From an uncultured Elusimicrobia bacterium (GTDB lineage Bacteria; Elusimicrobiota; Elusimicrobia; Elusimicrobiales; UBA9959): a DNA stretch of 63,424 nt. Shown piece by piece: positions 1-6,106 of the stretch. The stretch is from assembly GCA_903867985.1 (NCBI GenBank), contig CAIPTO010000034.1, positions 1 to 63,424 of the forward strand, in the 5' to 3' direction. Each line of letters starts with the position of its first letter. Within the stretch, counting starts at the first letter, position 1. The translations under genes and the position numbers were made by a program. The notes under the pieces are model-generated. The model was not told the DNA's origin and searched no databases. It worked only from the letters and a program-made list of their open reading frames with translations.

Positions 1-103
1 AGCCATCATGACATTTCTAAAAAACTTAAACCATGACATTTTAACTTGCTTGCAACACACCCCTGATGGACTGCTAATAATAAAAAAACCAAAGGGATGT
101 AAT

Positions 104-919
104 TTATTTAAGAAGAAAGTTAATGCCGGCGTCCAGAATTCTGTCTGGCAAAAGCCAATTCATAAAGAGGATAAGCCTGGCCTGAAAAGGAACGGCGTAT
201 CTGGCGGCCGGCCGGCTTGAGCGCAGCGCCTTAAGGATGGTCGCGGCCACCACTTCCGGCCCCGGCGCTCCCGCCCTGTAGCCGGCCCTGAATTTACCGT
301 GCAGCTTTTCGGTCAGGGCCGCGTACGGGCCATTTCCGGAGTATTTCGAGAGATTTGCCAAAGCCACAATGTCCCATTCGGTCTTTATCGCCCCCGGCTC
401 TATCAGAATTGCTTTAATACCGAAGCGGCGCACCTCGGCGCGCAGCGCGTAGGAGTAGGCCTCAAGGGCGTACTTACTGGCGTGATACCAGCCGCCCAGA
501 GGCATCGTGATCTTGCCGGCGATGGATGAAATATTCACTATTTTCCCGGAGCCCTGCCGGCGCATTATCGGGAGGGCCAGTTGCGTGAGCCGGGCCAGTC
601 CGAACAGGTTGACATCGAACTGCCGCCGGGCCTCGGACATGGGAATATCTTCAATAGCTCCGTGCGCGCCGTAGCCGGCGTTATTTATGAGTATATCCAG
701 CCGTCCTTCCGCATCGATGACAGTGCCGATAGCGCTTTGCAGGGAGGCCTCGTCTGTAACGTCAAGCGGCATGATCCTGGCGCCCAGATACTCAAGCTCC
801 TTAAGATTCTCCACGCGCCGCGCGCCGGCATAAACCTTATAACCATTAGCGAGCAGCAGTTTAGCCGTAGCCTTTCCGATCCCCGAAGAAGCTCCCGTAA
901 TTAAAACGACATTATTCAT
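104..919 (-). CDS. Short-chain dehydrogenase/reductase (SDR), classical type
   Basis: A 271-residue NAD(P)-dependent oxidoreductase of the classical SDR family. The Rossmann-fold cofactor motif TGASSGIG is at residues 8-15, the NNAG motif at 79-82, and the catalytic Ser-Tyr-Lys set is visible as SS at 131-132 and YHASK at 145-149. The length is normal for a single-domain SDR. The C-terminal tail is Arg- and Leu-rich (about 230-271) and may pack on membrane or a partner. ATG start with AGGA eight bases upstream. It lies downstream of the GH84-like gene on the same strand but about 100 bp away, so co-transcription is uncertain. The substrate cannot be read from sequence; Arg in the ARR stretch after the glycine motif would favour NADP(H). 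Confidence 0.93.
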   Translation of the reverse strand: MNNVVLITGASSGIGKATAKLLLANGYKVYAGARRVENLKELEYLGARIMPLDVTDEASLQSAIGTVIDAEGRLDILINNAGYGAHGAIEDIPMSEARRQFDVNLFGLARLTQLALPIMRRQGSGKIVNISSIAGKITMPLGGWYHASKYALEAYSYALRAEVRRFGIKAILIEPGAIKTEWDIVALANLSKYSGNGPYAALTEKLHGKFRAGYRAGAPGPEVVAATILKALRSSRPAARYAVPFQARLILFMNWLLPDRILDAGINFLLK

Positions 920-1026
920 AATTTCCTTTATATTTTAAACAAGAAACAGCGGGGAATTATATTGAAGCGATATCAAGTGCGTAAGCTTAATAAAGGGGAC
1001 CCGGGCGTTACGTTTTCTGACGGCGC

Positions 1027-2115
1027 CTACTGCGTGAGGAAAAGATCTTTTGTCACAGTGTAGCGGTCTTCCAGCCAGTCTATAACTTCCCGCGCCGCTT
1101 TAGCCGTCTGGCCTTCGCGCGAATCAAGATAGGGACTGTATGCCTCTTTTAGCGCGGCGCGTTCCTCCGTGGGAAGGAGGTCCAGGCCGCGGTCCATAAA
1201 ATCGGACAGGTTTTTCTCAAGCTGGCGCGCCAGTTCCACGCAGGTCACGGTTTGGGCCGACTCAAGGAACGCCTCAGCGGGGTTATACGCTTCGCCCCGC
1301 TCATAGCTGGCTTTCAGGGTCAGGAGCGAGATCCTGGACAATGTCGGCTGGTTCATCGGGTTCACAGCGTGGCCGGATAACCAGGGCCCGATGCCGGCGG
1401 GGCGGCCGGTCATCGGCCGCAGATGCAGGAACTTGCACATACGGGGCCCGTCGTTAACCGGATAATTATCCCAGAGAAAAGGCTTACGGCCCAGCAGGTC
1501 CGCCGTCGCGCGGAGATGCTCGGCGCTGTAACTTTTAGAGCAGACTAATTCGCCGGTCCAGAAAAGACGCACCTTAGGGTCAAGTTCCCTGCCGAGCGTT
1601 TCCAGATACCCTTCCGGCTTTTTGCCGAAAAGCTTTTCAAGCACTGGATCAAGCGAATAGTAAGTGGGGCAGAAAATAAGCTGTTTCGCGGCAGAGCGGG
1701 CGGCGACCCAGTTGACTATCTCTATCTGACGCGCGGCCAGTTCCGGGGAGTCCCCCTTCATGTCGTCCATCAGCAGGCCGAATTTATCCACGCCGATGCG
1801 GTTGAAGACGTCTATGCGGTACTGAAGCAGGCTTTTGACCTCGTCGTTAAAAGGCGAAAGATATATCTCGTAAGGACTGAAACCGACTCCGAACTCTATA
1901 CCGGAGGCGCGGCATCGCGCGGAGAGGCTGGCAAGATTCTTTTCCAGATCTTCGGGGAAAGGCTCGCGCCATTTTTTGCGCATAAAGCCGTCGGCTTTGG
2001 GCGCGTAGATATAAAAAGAAAAGCCGTGTCGCTTGAGAAAAGCGGCGCAATCCGCCCGCTCCTCCCAGCTCCACGGCTCGCCGTAAAATCCCTCAATGAC
2101 GCCTAAATCCGCCAT
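1027..2115 (-). CDS. GH84-family beta-N-acetylglucosaminidase-like hydrolase
   Basis: A 362-residue protein matching the GH84 catalytic domain (O-GlcNAcase / NagJ hyaluronidase type). It opens with the family signature GVIEGFYGEPWS at residues 5-16, has the catalytic Asp pair at D117-D118 (LLMDDM), and the substrate-pocket motif LWDNYPVND near residues 213-221. Members remove terminal beta-linked GlcNAc by a substrate-assisted mechanism. There is no signal peptide and no accessory domain, so it is predicted to be cytoplasmic, unlike secreted NagJ enzymes. It starts at ATG with a GGGGGA Shine-Dalgarno (SD) seven bases upstream, 16 bp after the end of the last BMC-operon gene, so it may be read from that operon. 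Together with the NagZ-like gene and symporter about 13 kb away it suggests amino-sugar scavenging; that link is inference. Confidence 0.88.
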   Translation of the reverse strand: MADLGVIEGFYGEPWSWEERADCAAFLKRHGFSFYIYAPKADGFMRKKWREPFPEDLEKNLASLSARCRASGIEFGVGFSPYEIYLSPFNDEVKSLLQYRIDVFNRIGVDKFGLLMDDMKGDSPELAARQIEIVNWVAARSAAKQLIFCPTYYSLDPVLEKLFGKKPEGYLETLGRELDPKVRLFWTGELVCSKSYSAEHLRATADLLGRKPFLWDNYPVNDGPRMCKFLHLRPMTGRPAGIGPWLSGHAVNPMNQPTLSRISLLTLKASYERGEAYNPAEAFLESAQTVTCVELARQLEKNLSDFMDRGLDLLPTEERAALKEAYSPYLDSREGQTAKAAREVIDWLEDRYTVTKDLFLTQ

Positions 2116-2130
2116 ACAAATCCCCCACGT

Positions 2131-2391
2131 TCACTCGCGAACAACTTTAACTCCGTCGTAGTCCAGCCAGTCAAGCGAGAGCGGACTCACTATTGCGCCG
2201 GCGGGAATATTCACCGACTTCTGGCCGGGCTTGACCATGCGCTTCATCTCCCAATCGTTTATAAATACGCGCTTAGGTAAAGGTTTAGATGCTCTGGAAA
2301 GAATCCGGCCGCGGGGCTCCGCGCCCGCGCCGGCGGAGGCGCGCGCCAGGTACGCGGAAATAATATCGGCTATATCGCCCTTTGTAAGCAT
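2131..2391 (-). CDS. Small BMC-associated protein with encapsulation-peptide-like N-terminus
   Basis: An 86-residue protein, last gene of the microcompartment operon. I chose the ATG at 2391 over an upstream in-frame TTG at 2409 because MLTKGDIADIISAYLARA then forms an amphipathic N-terminal helix like the encapsulation peptides on the aldehyde dehydrogenase and DERA of the same operon. A Gly/Ala/Arg linker follows (about 20-40). Residues 42-86 carry a VFIND...IPAGAIVSPLSLDW...GVKVV pattern that resembles the short ITPxAxxxxxxxxVxI module found at the edge of several BMC-associated proteins such as EutT; this resemblance is from memory and weak. No catalytic residues are evident. It may be an adaptor that brings a partner to the shell lumen, or a stand-alone cargo tag. 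Function unknown. Confidence 0.72.
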   Translation of the reverse strand: MLTKGDIADIISAYLARASAGAGAEPRGRILSRASKPLPKRVFINDWEMKRMVKPGQKSVNIPAGAIVSPLSLDWLDYDGVKVVRE

Positions 2392-2421
2392 GGTAAATTT
2401 TAGATACAACTATCGCCATAA

Positions 2422-2438
2422 GCGGCTGAAACAGCCGC
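2422..2438. repeat. Small perfect hairpin, 7-bp stem
   Basis: GCGGCTG at 2422-2428 and CAGCCGC at 2432-2438 form a perfect stem with an AAA loop. It lies just upstream of the start of the small encapsulation-peptide-like gene in the operon mRNA and could affect its translation. No U-run follows, so it is not a standard terminator. Confidence 0.6.
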
Positions 2439-2439
2439 G

Positions 2440-2549
2440 CCATATGCCGTAAGCCATCTGCAGAAACCACTGCTGTATGCTATCTGCCGTAAGTTTGAAA
2501 GGAGTTAACTATTTTCTGCGTATTGCCTATGGCTTCCAAGCTTATGGCA
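2440..2549. repeat. Heptad-repeat hairpin, GCCRTAN word family
   Basis: Intergenic element between the second BMC-H gene and the small last gene. Degenerate 7-mers such as GCCGTAA, GCCATCT, GCTGTAT, GCTATCT run in one direction; opposite-sense words (TATGGC, TTATGGCAG) follow after a core containing AAAGGAGTTAACT near 2498-2510. The arms can pair imperfectly. It is one member of the window-wide family described in the findings. Confidence 0.6.
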
Positions 2550-2584
2550 GCTTAAATCATAGCGCTTAGCGCTATGATTTAAGC
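2550..2584. repeat. Perfect 16-bp palindrome over the stop codon of a BMC-H gene
   Basis: GCTTAAATCATAGCGC at 2550-2565 is the exact reverse complement of 2569-2584, with loop TTA. The stop codon of the BMC-H gene (2579-2581) lies inside one arm. In the mRNA this would be a very stable stem at the end of the shell-protein reading frame. There is no U-tract after it on the minus strand, so an mRNA 3'-end stabiliser or processing site fits better than an intrinsic terminator. Confidence 0.85.
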
Positions 2585-2872
2585 TTTTACAGAGATCTTG
2601 GCGATATATTTATCCAGGTCGTCGTGGGGCCTGGGAATTACATGCATCCCGACAAGCTCGCCGACTTTCTGAGCCGCTGCCGCACCGGCTTCCACTGCCG
2701 CGCGCACGGCGCCTACTTCACCCACGCATAATGTGGTCACATATCCGGAGCCGATCTTCTCGTAGCCGATGAGCCGGACATTAGCCGCTTTAGCCATGGC
2801 GTCCGAAGATTCTATCATGCCGATAAACCCCTTGGTCTCTATCATTCCCAACGCTTCTTTCGGTTCTGACAT
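2579..2872 (-). CDS. BMC-H hexameric microcompartment shell protein
   Basis: A 97-residue single-domain BMC protein (Pfam BMC, PduA/CcmK type) that forms the flat hexagonal tiles of the shell. It shows the family start [11 protein letters not shown] at residues 6-16, the KIGSG pore loop near residues 40-44 and the [12 protein letters not shown] helix before the HVIPRPH strand. The small GSG pore suggests passage of small polar metabolites, as in PduA-type shells. ATG start with GGAG six bases upstream. It lies between DERA and the small encapsulation-peptide-like gene. Its stop codon sits inside a perfect palindrome (2550-2584), and a heptad-repeat hairpin precedes it. It is close in sequence to the other BMC-H of the operon (7950-8237). 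Confidence 0.97.
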   Translation of the reverse strand: MSEPKEALGMIETKGFIGMIESSDAMAKAANVRLIGYEKIGSGYVTTLCVGEVGAVRAAVEAGAAAAQKVGELVGMHVIPRPHDDLDKYIAKISVKA

Positions 2873-2889
2873 ATATTCTCCTTAATGAA

Positions 2890-2966
2890 AGGGTTCAGGG
2901 GTTAGGGGCCAGGGTTTAGGGAAGGAGTTCCTTACCCTGCACCCTGTACCCTGCACCCTGTACCCT
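2890..2966. repeat. Heptad-repeat hairpin, AGGGNNN / ACCCTGY words
   Basis: Left arm is AGGGTTC-AGGGGTT-AGGGGCC-AGGGTTT-AGGG, right arm is ACCCTGC-ACCCTGT-ACCCTGC-ACCCTGT-ACCCT, both with exact 7-base period. They face each other across the palindromic core AAGGAGTTCCTT at 2922-2933. It fills the whole gap between DERA and the downstream BMC-H gene. The clearest example of the family in this window. Confidence 0.88.
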
Positions 2967-2970
2967 ATTT

Positions 2971-3972
2971 TTAATACTGTCCTTTCACGGCCTGTCCGCC
3001 GGAAACTATGGCGATGCTGGCGCTTGTGCCCAACCGCGTGGCGCCGGCCTTTATAAGATCCTGTGCCGCCTTCGCGTCCTTTATTCCGCCTGACGCTTTA
3101 ACGCCCATATCGGGGCCCACAACTTCGCGCATGAGAGCCACATCATCAACGGTCGCGCCGCCGGAGCCAAAGCCCGTAGACGTTTTGACGAAATCGGCGC
3201 CGGCCTGCTTTGCCATTTTGCAGGCGCGGATCTTTTCATCCCTGGTAAGATAGGACGTCTCAATAATAACTTTCAGCACCCGGCCACGGGTAGCCTCGCG
3301 CACGGCCTTTATATCCTCAAGCACCATATGATCGTTGCCTGATTTTAAGGCGCCGATATTGATAACCATATCTATCTCTTCCGCCCCGTTGGCTATGGCG
3401 TCTCTGGCCTCTATCGCTTTGACTGTCGGGGTCGTGGAGCCTAACGGAAAACCGATAACCGTGCAGACCTTTACGCAACTCCCTTTAAGCAGGCGCGCGG
3501 ACATGGCCACATAGCCCGGGTTCACGCAGACCGAGGCAAAGCGGTATTTGCGGGCCTCCTCGCAAAGCTTGCCCACTTCTTCCTGGGTGGCGTTAGCCTT
3601 CAAAAGAGTATGGTCTATCATCCCGGCTATGGAATTGCTCGACTGGTCCGGATTGCAAAAGCTGACGCGCTCCACCCCCATCTCTTTTACCTGCTGGGCC
3701 GTATAGCTTTTAAGCGGATTGCAGTTTTGGCAGGTGGAACTGCAAGTATTTTCTTCCAGCCGGCAATCACCGGAGGCGGAACACTTTTTAGGGGTCTGAG
3801 GAGCCTGCGCGGAGGGCGCGTTTACCAAGGGGCGCTGGAACACCTTACCGGCGGTGCCGATGGAAACGGAGTCGCCCGGCATAGAATATTTATAGGGCGC
3901 AGTGCCCAGCCCGGTTCCCCTCAAAATGTTGGCTACTTCCTCGGCTATTCTTTTTATCTCATCGTCACGCAT
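2971..3972 (-). CDS. deoC: Deoxyribose-phosphate aldolase (DERA) with encapsulation peptide and Cys-rich extension
   Basis: Cleaves 2-deoxyribose-5-phosphate to acetaldehyde and glyceraldehyde-3-phosphate; the signature enzyme of SPU-type microcompartments. The aldolase core occupies about residues 115-330, with Schiff-base Lys263 (FVKTSTGFG), Lys292 (VKASGG) and Asp201 (EEIDMVIN) as in class I DERA. The protein is 333 residues, over 100 longer than a typical DeoC, because of an N-terminal extension: an amphipathic helix at residues 1-18 ([18 protein letters not shown]) that looks like an encapsulation peptide, a Pro/Ala linker, then a Cys cluster C64, C70, C77, C81, C84 containing CX3CX2C. 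That cluster could bind zinc or an Fe-S cluster and is not part of canonical DERA. Its start overlaps the end of the preceding BMC-P gene by 8 bases, so the two are probably translationally coupled. Confidence 0.95.
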   Translation of the reverse strand: MRDDEIKRIAEEVANILRGTGLGTAPYKYSMPGDSVSIGTAGKVFQRPLVNAPSAQAPQTPKKCSASGDCRLEENTCSSTCQNCNPLKSYTAQQVKEMGVERVSFCNPDQSSNSIAGMIDHTLLKANATQEEVGKLCEEARKYRFASVCVNPGYVAMSARLLKGSCVKVCTVIGFPLGSTTPTVKAIEARDAIANGAEEIDMVINIGALKSGNDHMVLEDIKAVREATRGRVLKVIIETSYLTRDEKIRACKMAKQAGADFVKTSTGFGSGGATVDDVALMREVVGPDMGVKASGGIKDAKAAQDLIKAGATRLGTSASIAIVSGGQAVKGQY

Positions 3973-4264
3973 ATTTTTTAACCTCGCTTTTGGAGCTTAC
4001 CTGGTCCACTATGCCGCAAATAACGGTCCGCACCGGCGACTTGGGATTGCCCAGTATCTTCCTTGCTGAACCGCCTTCATCCACTACCAGAACAACGTCA
4101 CCCGGACCGGCGCCTACATTTCCGTCCACGGCGAGAGCGGTGTCGCCTGAAAATTTATCGGGGGCATACGGGTCAATAGCTTTCACCAGCAGGAGCTTGT
4201 AATTATTCAGCTCCTTATGTTTTCTGGTAGCCCACACATTGCCCACTACTTTAGCGATGAACAT
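3965..4264 (-). CDS. BMC-P pentameric vertex protein (EutN/CcmL type)
   Basis: A 99-residue pentamer-forming shell vertex protein. The ATG at 4264 ([16 protein letters not shown]) is the canonical family start; an upstream extension to 4309 would add residues encoded by the intergenic repeat and is rejected. Typical motifs are the N-terminal [11 protein letters not shown] strand, a LLLVKAID turn, and the [15 protein letters not shown] core followed by GSARK. It caps the twelve vertices of the polyhedral shell. One of three BMC-P genes in the operon. Its last 8 bases overlap the DERA start, tying vertex-protein and aldolase translation. Confidence 0.95.
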   Translation of the reverse strand: MFIAKVVGNVWATRKHKELNNYKLLLVKAIDPYAPDKFSGDTALAVDGNVGAGPGDVVLVVDEGGSARKILGNPKSPVRTVICGIVDQVSSKSEVKKYA

Positions 4265-4274
4265 AAATTTTGGT

Positions 4275-4445
4275 ACTGCTATTGCCATTTGCGATTGGCC
4301 GTTTGCCATTCGCAGAGTAAAACGCTATTTGCTTTATGCCATTAGCTATAAGCTCTATAAGGAAACTCTTTTACGGTTTCTGCGTATGGCTAATAGCCTA
4401 TGGCAAACGGCAATCGTTATTATGCTTACGGCCTATAACTAATTA
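4275..4445. repeat. Long imperfect inverted repeat, GCCATTT / GCCATAN words
   Basis: Gap between two BMC-P genes. The segment CGATTGGCCGTTTGCCAT near 4292-4309 pairs with ATGGCAAACGGCAATCG near 4400-4416 with one bulged base, around an inner region containing AAGGAAACTCTT (4359-4370). Arms contain repeated GCCATT, GCTATT and ATGGCTA words of about 7-base spacing. Same family as the other intergenic hairpins. Confidence 0.75.
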
Positions 4446-4456
4446 CGTACGGCCCG

Positions 4457-4756
4457 CTACAGGCGGACAGATTTTCCGTCTATTATTCCGACTATCGCCG
4501 CGTCAACCGGAGGCAGGTTGGACTTCACGGAAGTTTCTCCTTCCCAGCCTTCAAAAGCCATTATGGCTTCCCTTGATGCGACAAAAAAAACCGTCTCGCC
4601 TGACCCGGCACCGACCGTATCCGCGGCCACCAGCGGTTCTCCGACCGGATTATCGGTATCCCAATCCAGAGGCTGTATTAAAAGCATGGTTTTAGCGTCC
4701 ATTCCGCAGCACTGCCTGGAACAGAATACCCTGCCTATAACTTTCGCCTGTTTCAT
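4457..4756 (-). CDS. BMC-P pentameric vertex protein, second copy
   Basis: A 99-residue EutN/CcmL-family protein. It has the N-terminal KVIGRVFCSRQ strand, MLLIQPLDWDT turn, and AADTVGAGSGETVFFV core followed by SREAIMAFEG, which aligns with the GSARK region of other copies; the C-terminal AAIVGIIDG strand is present. Residues C12, C16 and C17 near the N-terminus are unusual among the three copies. It lies between the RpiB-like gene and the other BMC-P, with long repeat hairpins on both sides. Three different BMC-P copies suggest either mixed vertices or different vertex environments; which, the sequence does not say. Confidence 0.93.
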   Translation of the reverse strand: MKQAKVIGRVFCSRQCCGMDAKTMLLIQPLDWDTDNPVGEPLVAADTVGAGSGETVFFVASREAIMAFEGWEGETSVKSNLPPVDAAIVGIIDGKSVRL

Positions 4757-4784
4757 AAATTAAATCGTAGATACCGCCATTCAT

Positions 4785-4870
4785 CGTAAAACGTAAATCG
4801 TAAGTCGTAAATAGCCAGAGCAGGTTAAATCGCCCCAACTCTTTCCGCTTTACGTTTCCCGCTTTACGAC
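4785..4870. repeat. Heptad-repeat hairpin, CGTAAAN words
   Basis: Left arm CGTAAAA-CGTAAAT-CGTAAGT-CGTAAAT has an exact 7-base period; right arm CTTTCCG-CTTTACG-TTTCCCG-CTTTACG-AC is the opposite-sense version. Inner segment contains CAGAGCAGG and AACTCTTT. It fills the gap between the RpiB-like gene and the BMC-P gene downstream of it. Confidence 0.85.
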
Positions 4871-4883
4871 TAAAGGCCGCCGT

Positions 4884-5330
4884 CTAACAACATCTCTGCT
4901 CTATCGCCGTTATCTTATCCAGGCGCTTCTGATACTTCCCGCCTTCAAAAGGCGTATTCAGCCATACCTTTATCATTTCCTGCAGGGCAAGTTCGCCATG
5001 GGTCTTTCCGCCGAGACAGAGAACGTTGCAGTCCTCGTGGGCCGCGGCGAAGCGCGCCGAGATAATATCATACGCGCCCACCGCGCGTATACCGGGAATT
5101 TTATTGGCGGCCAGAGGCATAGCGCCGTTAAAACCGTCTATCAGCACGCCCTTTTCAAATTCTTTTTTGCGCACCGCGTCGCCCACAAGCATGGCGATAT
5201 CAGGGAAATCCACCGGTTCTACGGAGTAGCAGCCGAAATCCGTTACATCATAGCCCAGCCCCTGGATGAATTTCTTCATCTTTTCCTTGGCTTCAAAACC
5301 GGCGTGATCGGAACCTATAACTATTCGCAT
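4884..5330 (-). CDS. RpiB/LacAB-family sugar-phosphate isomerase-like protein with altered active site
   Basis: A 148-residue RpiB/LacA/LacB family member. Conserved family features are SDHAG at residues 7-11 (His9), AANK at 74-77, His98 before NVLCLGG, and the C-terminal FEGGKYQKRLDKI. The usual catalytic segment ICGTGIGM of E. coli-type RpiB is replaced here by IDGFNGAM at residues 64-71, an ungapped change that puts Asp65 at the catalytic Cys position and alters the anion-hole glycines. The Glu used instead of Cys by mycobacterial RpiB is not present either (Met71 aligns there). So the general fold is clear, but standard ribose-5-phosphate isomerisation by Cys is not possible; another base (Asp65) or another substrate is likely. 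It ends in Arg-Cys-Cys. ATG start with GGAGG five bases upstream. A member of this family is a marker of SPU microcompartments. Confidence 0.93.
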   Translation of the reverse strand: MRIVIGSDHAGFEAKEKMKKFIQGLGYDVTDFGCYSVEPVDFPDIAMLVGDAVRKKEFEKGVLIDGFNGAMPLAANKIPGIRAVGAYDIISARFAAAHEDCNVLCLGGKTHGELALQEMIKVWLNTPFEGGKYQKRLDKITAIEQRCC

Positions 5331-5391
5331 AAATCCTCCGTATAAAAAAAGGATTAAACAGTGGGTGTTAAGCTCAATCCCTACTGCTCAC

Positions 5392-5940
5392 CTATATGAT
5401 CTTCGCAACGCTTGCGTGCGCGTTGGGGATGACTATCCGGGCTACGACGGCGGCTTCGCCTATGGCCTTTACCCCTGCGGAGACCGCGGTCCTGACCGCT
5501 CCGACGTCCCCGGTCACGGTAAAATAACCTTTGCCGCCGATACCTTTGCCGGTGTTAACTTCGGACACTTGCACAAAAGCCGCTTTTGCCGCGGCGTCGG
5601 CCGCGAACACGGCCGGCAGCGCCTCTTTGGTCTCCACTATGCCGACAGCTTCAACCTTGTCCGCTTTTATCTTCTTGTTGAGGGCCATTATCACGCCGGA
5701 ATGGACGTTGCGGATTATATGGCTGGCCACCAGGGTATCCCCGGCGATCTCGACGCCTTTAGCCATGGACGATTCAACCTCGCCCACGGGGCCGGAGATT
5801 ATTATTATATATTTGCCCTTGGAAATCGTCATAGCCGTTTCCGGTTCAACACCCGCTGCCTTGCACATGGCGTCCAGCGTCTCCACGCCCCTGGCGATCG
5901 AAGCGGTCTCAAGTAATCCGATGGCTGTATTTGCCTGCAT
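5392..5940 (-). CDS. BMC-T tandem-domain trimeric shell protein
   Basis: A 182-residue protein of two fused BMC domains (about residues 1-90 and 93-182) forming pseudohexameric trimers in the shell. Start chosen at 5940 (MQANTAIGLLET) because GGAG lies seven bases upstream; a longer reading frame to 6033 would be encoded by repeat sequence. Domain 1 has the family start IGLLETASIARG and a pore-region SKGKYIIIISG with no Cys; domain 2 has AVGIVETKEALPAVFAADAA and GGKGYFTVTGDVGAV. The lack of a pore Cys sets it apart from the other BMC-T of the operon. Such trimers often provide larger or gated pores for cofactors or bulky substrates. Confidence 0.95.
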   Translation of the reverse strand: MQANTAIGLLETASIARGVETLDAMCKAAGVEPETAMTISKGKYIIIISGPVGEVESSMAKGVEIAGDTLVASHIIRNVHSGVIMALNKKIKADKVEAVGIVETKEALPAVFAADAAAKAAFVQVSEVNTGKGIGGKGYFTVTGDVGAVRTAVSAGVKAIGEAAVVARIVIPNAHASVAKII

Positions 5941-5960
5941 GTAAATTCTCCTTTTTCTAT

Positions 5961-6106
5961 CGTAAAGCGTAAAACGTGAAGCGTGAAGAGCAACAACACG
6001 AAACAGCTGACATTCATTAAAAGAACAAAACAATCTACAACTTTTACGCTCGGCCTCTCACTCTTTCCTCTTTACGCTTTACTCTTTCCGTTTTACGATT
6101 TACGCG
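5961..6106. repeat. Heptad-repeat hairpin, CGTAAAR words, overlapping aldehyde dehydrogenase stop
   Basis: Left arm CGTAAAG-CGTAAAA-CGTGAAG-CGTGAAG (from 5961) and right arm ending CTTTACG-CTTTACT-CTTTCCG-TTTTACG-ATTTACG near 6106 keep the 7-base period. The stop codon of the aldehyde dehydrogenase gene (6100-6102) is made by the right arm. Inner part is AT-rich. Same family as 4785-4870 and 7879-7953. Confidence 0.85.

Noticed and set aside
4265-4309. N-terminal extension of the BMC-P gene (start 4309)
   Set aside because: It falls in the inverted repeat, and [10 protein letters not shown] at 4264 is the canonical family start.
4785-4870. Short regular repeats as a CRISPR array
   Set aside because: Units are only 7 bases with no spacers, degenerate, and arranged as two inverted arms; no cas genes are present.
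5392-6033. Longer N-terminus for the first BMC-T (start 6033)
   Set aside because: The added 31 residues are encoded by the CGTAAAR repeat, and the ATG at 5940 has a good ribosome site and family start.
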